Program-made: the position numbers and the translations under genes
The notes under the pieces: model-generated
Told to the model about the DNA's origin: nothing
The model's input: only the letters and a program-made list of their open reading frames with translations
The model's database searches: none
Assembly: GCA_021779875.1 (NCBI GenBank)
Contig: JAJXZV010000106.1
Coordinates: forward strand, 1-14,766
DNA: 14,766 bases
Source of the DNA: Pseudomonadota bacterium
GTDB taxonomy: Bacteria > Pseudomonadota > Gammaproteobacteria > Steroidobacterales > Steroidobacteraceae
Direction of reading: 5' to 3'
Part shown: piece after piece, positions 13,038-14,766 of the stretch
Position numbering within the stretch: position 1 is the stretch's first letter
How the letters are laid out: each line of letters begins with the position of its first letter

Positions 13038-14240
13038 GTGCATCATGGATGGACGATGATTCCCGCCGGCGAACATGAAGGTCCGTTCGCGCATCTTGCG
13101 CGCGACCTCGAGTCTCTGTCCTCGCGCGGACGCCGCCGTGCGCTCGCGGCGGCGTCCGGCCGGGACTTCTCCTCGAACGACTATCTGGGTCTCGCCGCCT
13201 CGCCGGAGCTGCGCGACAGCGCACTGGAGGCGGCGCGTCGCGGTGTGCCGATCGGTGCCGGCGGGTCGCGGCTGCTGCGCGGGAATCATCCCGAACACGA
13301 GGCGCTGGAGGACGCGGCGGCGCGGTACTTCGGCGCGCCGTCGGCCCTTTACTTCGGCAGCGGGTACGCGGCCAATCTGGCGCTCTTCGGCGCCGCTCCG
13401 CAACGCGGCGATCTGGTCGTCCACGACGAATTCGTGCATGCCAGCGTACACGACGGCATGCGGCGCGGACGGGCCGAGATCGTCTCCGCTCCCCACAACA
13501 GCGTCCAAGGCATCGAGGACGCCATCGCCCGGTGGCGTTCCCAAGGGGGCGCTGGGCGGGTGTGGATCGCGGTGGAGAGCCTGTACAGCATGGATGGCGA
13601 CGGACCGAATCTGGCCGAGCTCGATGCGCTCGCGGCCCGCCGTGAAGCGATCCTCGTGATCGACGAGGCGCACGCCACCGGCGTGCTGGGTCCGAAGGGT
13701 CGAGGGCGCGCGGCATTCCTCGAAGGACGGGAGAACGTGGTCACCCTGCACACCTGCGGCAAGGCCCTCGGGACCGCGGGGGCGTTCGTCTGCGGTCCGC
13801 GGGTGCTCGCCGACTTTCTGGTCAATCGCGCCCGCCCGTTCATCTTCTCGACCGCGCCGTCGCCGCTGCTGGCGGCCGTCACCCGGGCGGCGATGTCGAT
13901 CTGCGAGCACGGCGACGAGCGGCGGGCGCGGTTGGCGGGACTCGTGGAGCACGCGCACGCCGCCCTCCGGCGTGCGTTCGGTCTCGCGGGATCGGGATCG
14001 CACATCCTGCCCATCATCATCGGCGAGGACCGGGCGGCGGTGGAACTGGCATCGCGGATCCGTGCCCGCGGCTATGACGTGCGCGCGATACGTCCGCCGA
14101 CGGTGCCCGCCGGCATGGCCCGCCTACGCATCGCCCTGACCTTGAACGTCGACGAAGCGGCCATCGACGGTCTCTTCGAGGCCATGTCTCTCGAGCAGGT
14201 GGCCGACTACGCCGGCCGTGCGCGCCCGCAGCGCGTGTGA
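13038..14240 (+). CDS. bioF: BioF-like PLP-dependent alpha-oxoamine synthase
   Basis: A 400-residue fold-type I PLP enzyme of the alpha-oxoamine synthase family. It most resembles 8-amino-7-oxononanoate synthase, which condenses pimeloyl-ACP/CoA with alanine in biotin synthesis. Visible motifs are FSSNDYLGLA (44-53), IGAGGSRLLRGNHPEHEALE (72-91), the PLP-stacking H134 in DEFVHASVHDG, ESLYSMDGDG (180-189), D209 and H212 in VIDEAHATGVLGP, and the Schiff-base K242 in TLHTCGKALGTAGAF. The GTG start is preferred for its ribosome site; starting at the ATG at 13056 would lose only six residues. No other bio gene is adjacent, so another acyl-CoA plus amino acid condensation is possible. It is divergent from the FAD oxidoreductase, with 104 bases between the starts and no clear promoter seen there. 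Confidence 0.88.
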   Translation: MHHGWTMIPAGEHEGPFAHLARDLESLSSRGRRRALAAASGRDFSSNDYLGLAASPELRDSALEAARRGVPIGAGGSRLLRGNHPEHEALEDAAARYFGAPSALYFGSGYAANLALFGAAPQRGDLVVHDEFVHASVHDGMRRGRAEIVSAPHNSVQGIEDAIARWRSQGGAGRVWIAVESLYSMDGDGPNLAELDALAARREAILVIDEAHATGVLGPKGRGRAAFLEGRENVVTLHTCGKALGTAGAFVCGPRVLADFLVNRARPFIFSTAPSPLLAAVTRAAMSICEHGDERRARLAGLVEHAHAALRRAFGLAGSGSHILPIIIGEDRAAVELASRIRARGYDVRAIRPPTVPAGMARLRIALTLNVDEAAIDGLFEAMSLEQVADYAGRARPQRV

Positions 14241-14250
14241 CATAACGCGC
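14231..14250 (+). terminator. Weak hairpin at the end of the BioF-like gene
   Basis: GCGCGT and ACGCGC form a 6-base stem with an 8-base loop that spans the bioF stop. A T-rich stretch (TTATTTTC) begins only about 12 bases later. It is a doubtful terminator, and the next gene may be co-transcribed. Confidence 0.25.
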
Positions 14251-14316
14251 CCGGGACGTGCCTTATTTTCGATTCTGCGACACGCTCGCGGCTCGCGGAG
14301 GACGACCACCATATCC

Positions 14317-14766
14317 ATGGGCGCCGCCGTTCGGGAGAATGACACGGCCCATCGCGAAGAACGACTTGAGGACGGAAGCGTGGCCCGAGACGGCAATACG
14401 CGTGTGTCTGGCGACATATGGCATCTGAGCATCGACGACCTGTTCGAACGGCCGGTCGTGCGCGCGCAGGTTGCGGATTCCGGTCCGTTCGTGATCACGC
14501 TGAGAACATCCGATGCGCCGATCGGAGCCCCGCCGAAGGATCTGCTGCGTTTCGAGGGGCTGCGGGTCTACCAACTGATGCACACGCAGGCCGGCCGCAC
14601 GCGCTACCTGCTGCGTCTCGGCGTCATCGGCACGGACCTGGAGGCGGACGCGATCCTCGAGGCGGTGCGCGAGTTCTATCCGCGCGCGAGCAAGGACGCG
14701 GCGCGGGCGAGCGACCAGGCGGCGGCAGCCCGCGCGGCGGACGCGGCGAAGCCGGCGCCCACGCGG
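14317..14766 (+). CDS. Protein with SPOR-like C-terminal region (3' end outside window)
   Basis: The frame stays open for 150 codons to the window edge. Residues 33-50 (DIWHLSIDDLFERPVVRA) open a conserved-looking region. YQLMHTQAGRTRYLLRLGVI (85-104) and EADAILEAVREFYPRA (109-124) resemble the core of an SPOR (peptidoglycan-binding) repeat, where an RLG strand is followed by an EA-rich helix; this is a judgement by eye. An Ala-rich linker begins at about 126, so further domains probably follow. There is no signal peptide, suggesting a cytosolic or N-in membrane protein with later segments unseen. The ATG at 14317 has GGAGGA 14 bases upstream, too far. A GTG at 14380 has GAGG at eight bases and may be the true start. 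It follows the BioF-like gene by 76 bases. Confidence 0.6.
   Translation, partial: MGAAVRENDTAHREERLEDGSVARDGNTRVSGDIWHLSIDDLFERPVVRAQVADSGPFVITLRTSDAPIGAPPKDLLRFEGLRVYQLMHTQAGRTRYLLRLGVIGTDLEADAILEAVREFYPRASKDAARASDQAAAARAADAAKPAPTR

Noticed and set aside
11053..13059. 668-codon open frame antisense to the FAD oxidoreductase
   Set aside because: The minus-strand frame carries Tat and FAD motifs; the antisense product is low in recognisable structure and has no family resemblance.
12934..13716. Upstream extension of the FAD oxidoreductase frame
   Set aside because: It is antisense to the BioF-like gene, Arg/Pro-rich, and places the Tat signal internally.
1..14766. CRISPR array, tRNA/rRNA gene, insertion sequence or prophage gene
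   Set aside because: Read for periodic repeats, clover-leaf elements, transposase motifs and terminal repeats; none was seen.

Overview
This is a GC-rich, densely packed chromosomal segment from a Gram-negative bacterium, most likely a gammaproteobacterium of the Steroidobacteraceae/Nevskiales type. That placement is inferred from the gene mix: a large TonB-dependent receptor with an EEITVTARKR TonB box, a DUF4124-SLT lytic transglycosylase, a PcaR-type IclR regulator, CaiB/BaiF and Tat-exported FAD oxidase genes. No RNA gene, insertion sequence, integrase or CRISPR array was seen, and no gene looks broken. Two genes run off the ends of the window.

Layout. (a) 1-1962, minus strand: a NarL/FixJ-type response regulator, then a SCO1/SenC copper-chaperone/thioredoxin-like protein whose stop overlaps (ATGA) the start of a lytic transglycosylase cut by the left edge. 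A 5-bp-arm dyad lies about 46 bp upstream of the inferred SCO1 transcription start. (b) 2195-9581: an apparent catabolic module. On the minus strand are wrbA (quinone reductase), an alpha/beta hydrolase and an IclR regulator. Divergently on the plus strand are a citrate-synthase-like 'citryl-CoA lyase', a CaiB/BaiF CoA-transferase, a TonB-dependent receptor and a VOC/glyoxalase-fold enzyme. (c) 9639-12933, minus strand: a secreted DUF4412-like protein of unknown role and a Tat-exported spermidine-dehydrogenase-like FAD oxidoreductase. (d) 13038-14766, plus strand: a BioF-like PLP enzyme and the start of a possible SPOR-type protein cut by the right edge.

The most interesting signal is regulatory. 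Four copies of a palindrome of the form TTTCG-N5-CGAAA occur only around the IclR gene: one at the promoter of hydrolase-wrbA, one inside the probable iclR promoter, and two side by side upstream of the lyase gene. The copies at 3670-3684 and 4668-4682 are exact reverse complements. This ties the minus-strand hydrolase-wrbA pair and the plus-strand lyase/CoA-transferase/receptor/VOC run into one probable regulon. A reasonable but unproven model is outer-membrane uptake of an organic compound (TonB receptor), ring or ester processing (VOC enzyme, hydrolase, quinone reductase), CoA activation of a resulting acid (CaiB/BaiF) and retro-Claisen cleavage of its CoA ester (lyase). The substrate cannot be read from the sequence. 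The lyase appears to lack the catalytic Asp of the citrate synthase fold, so its reaction may differ from the annotated one.
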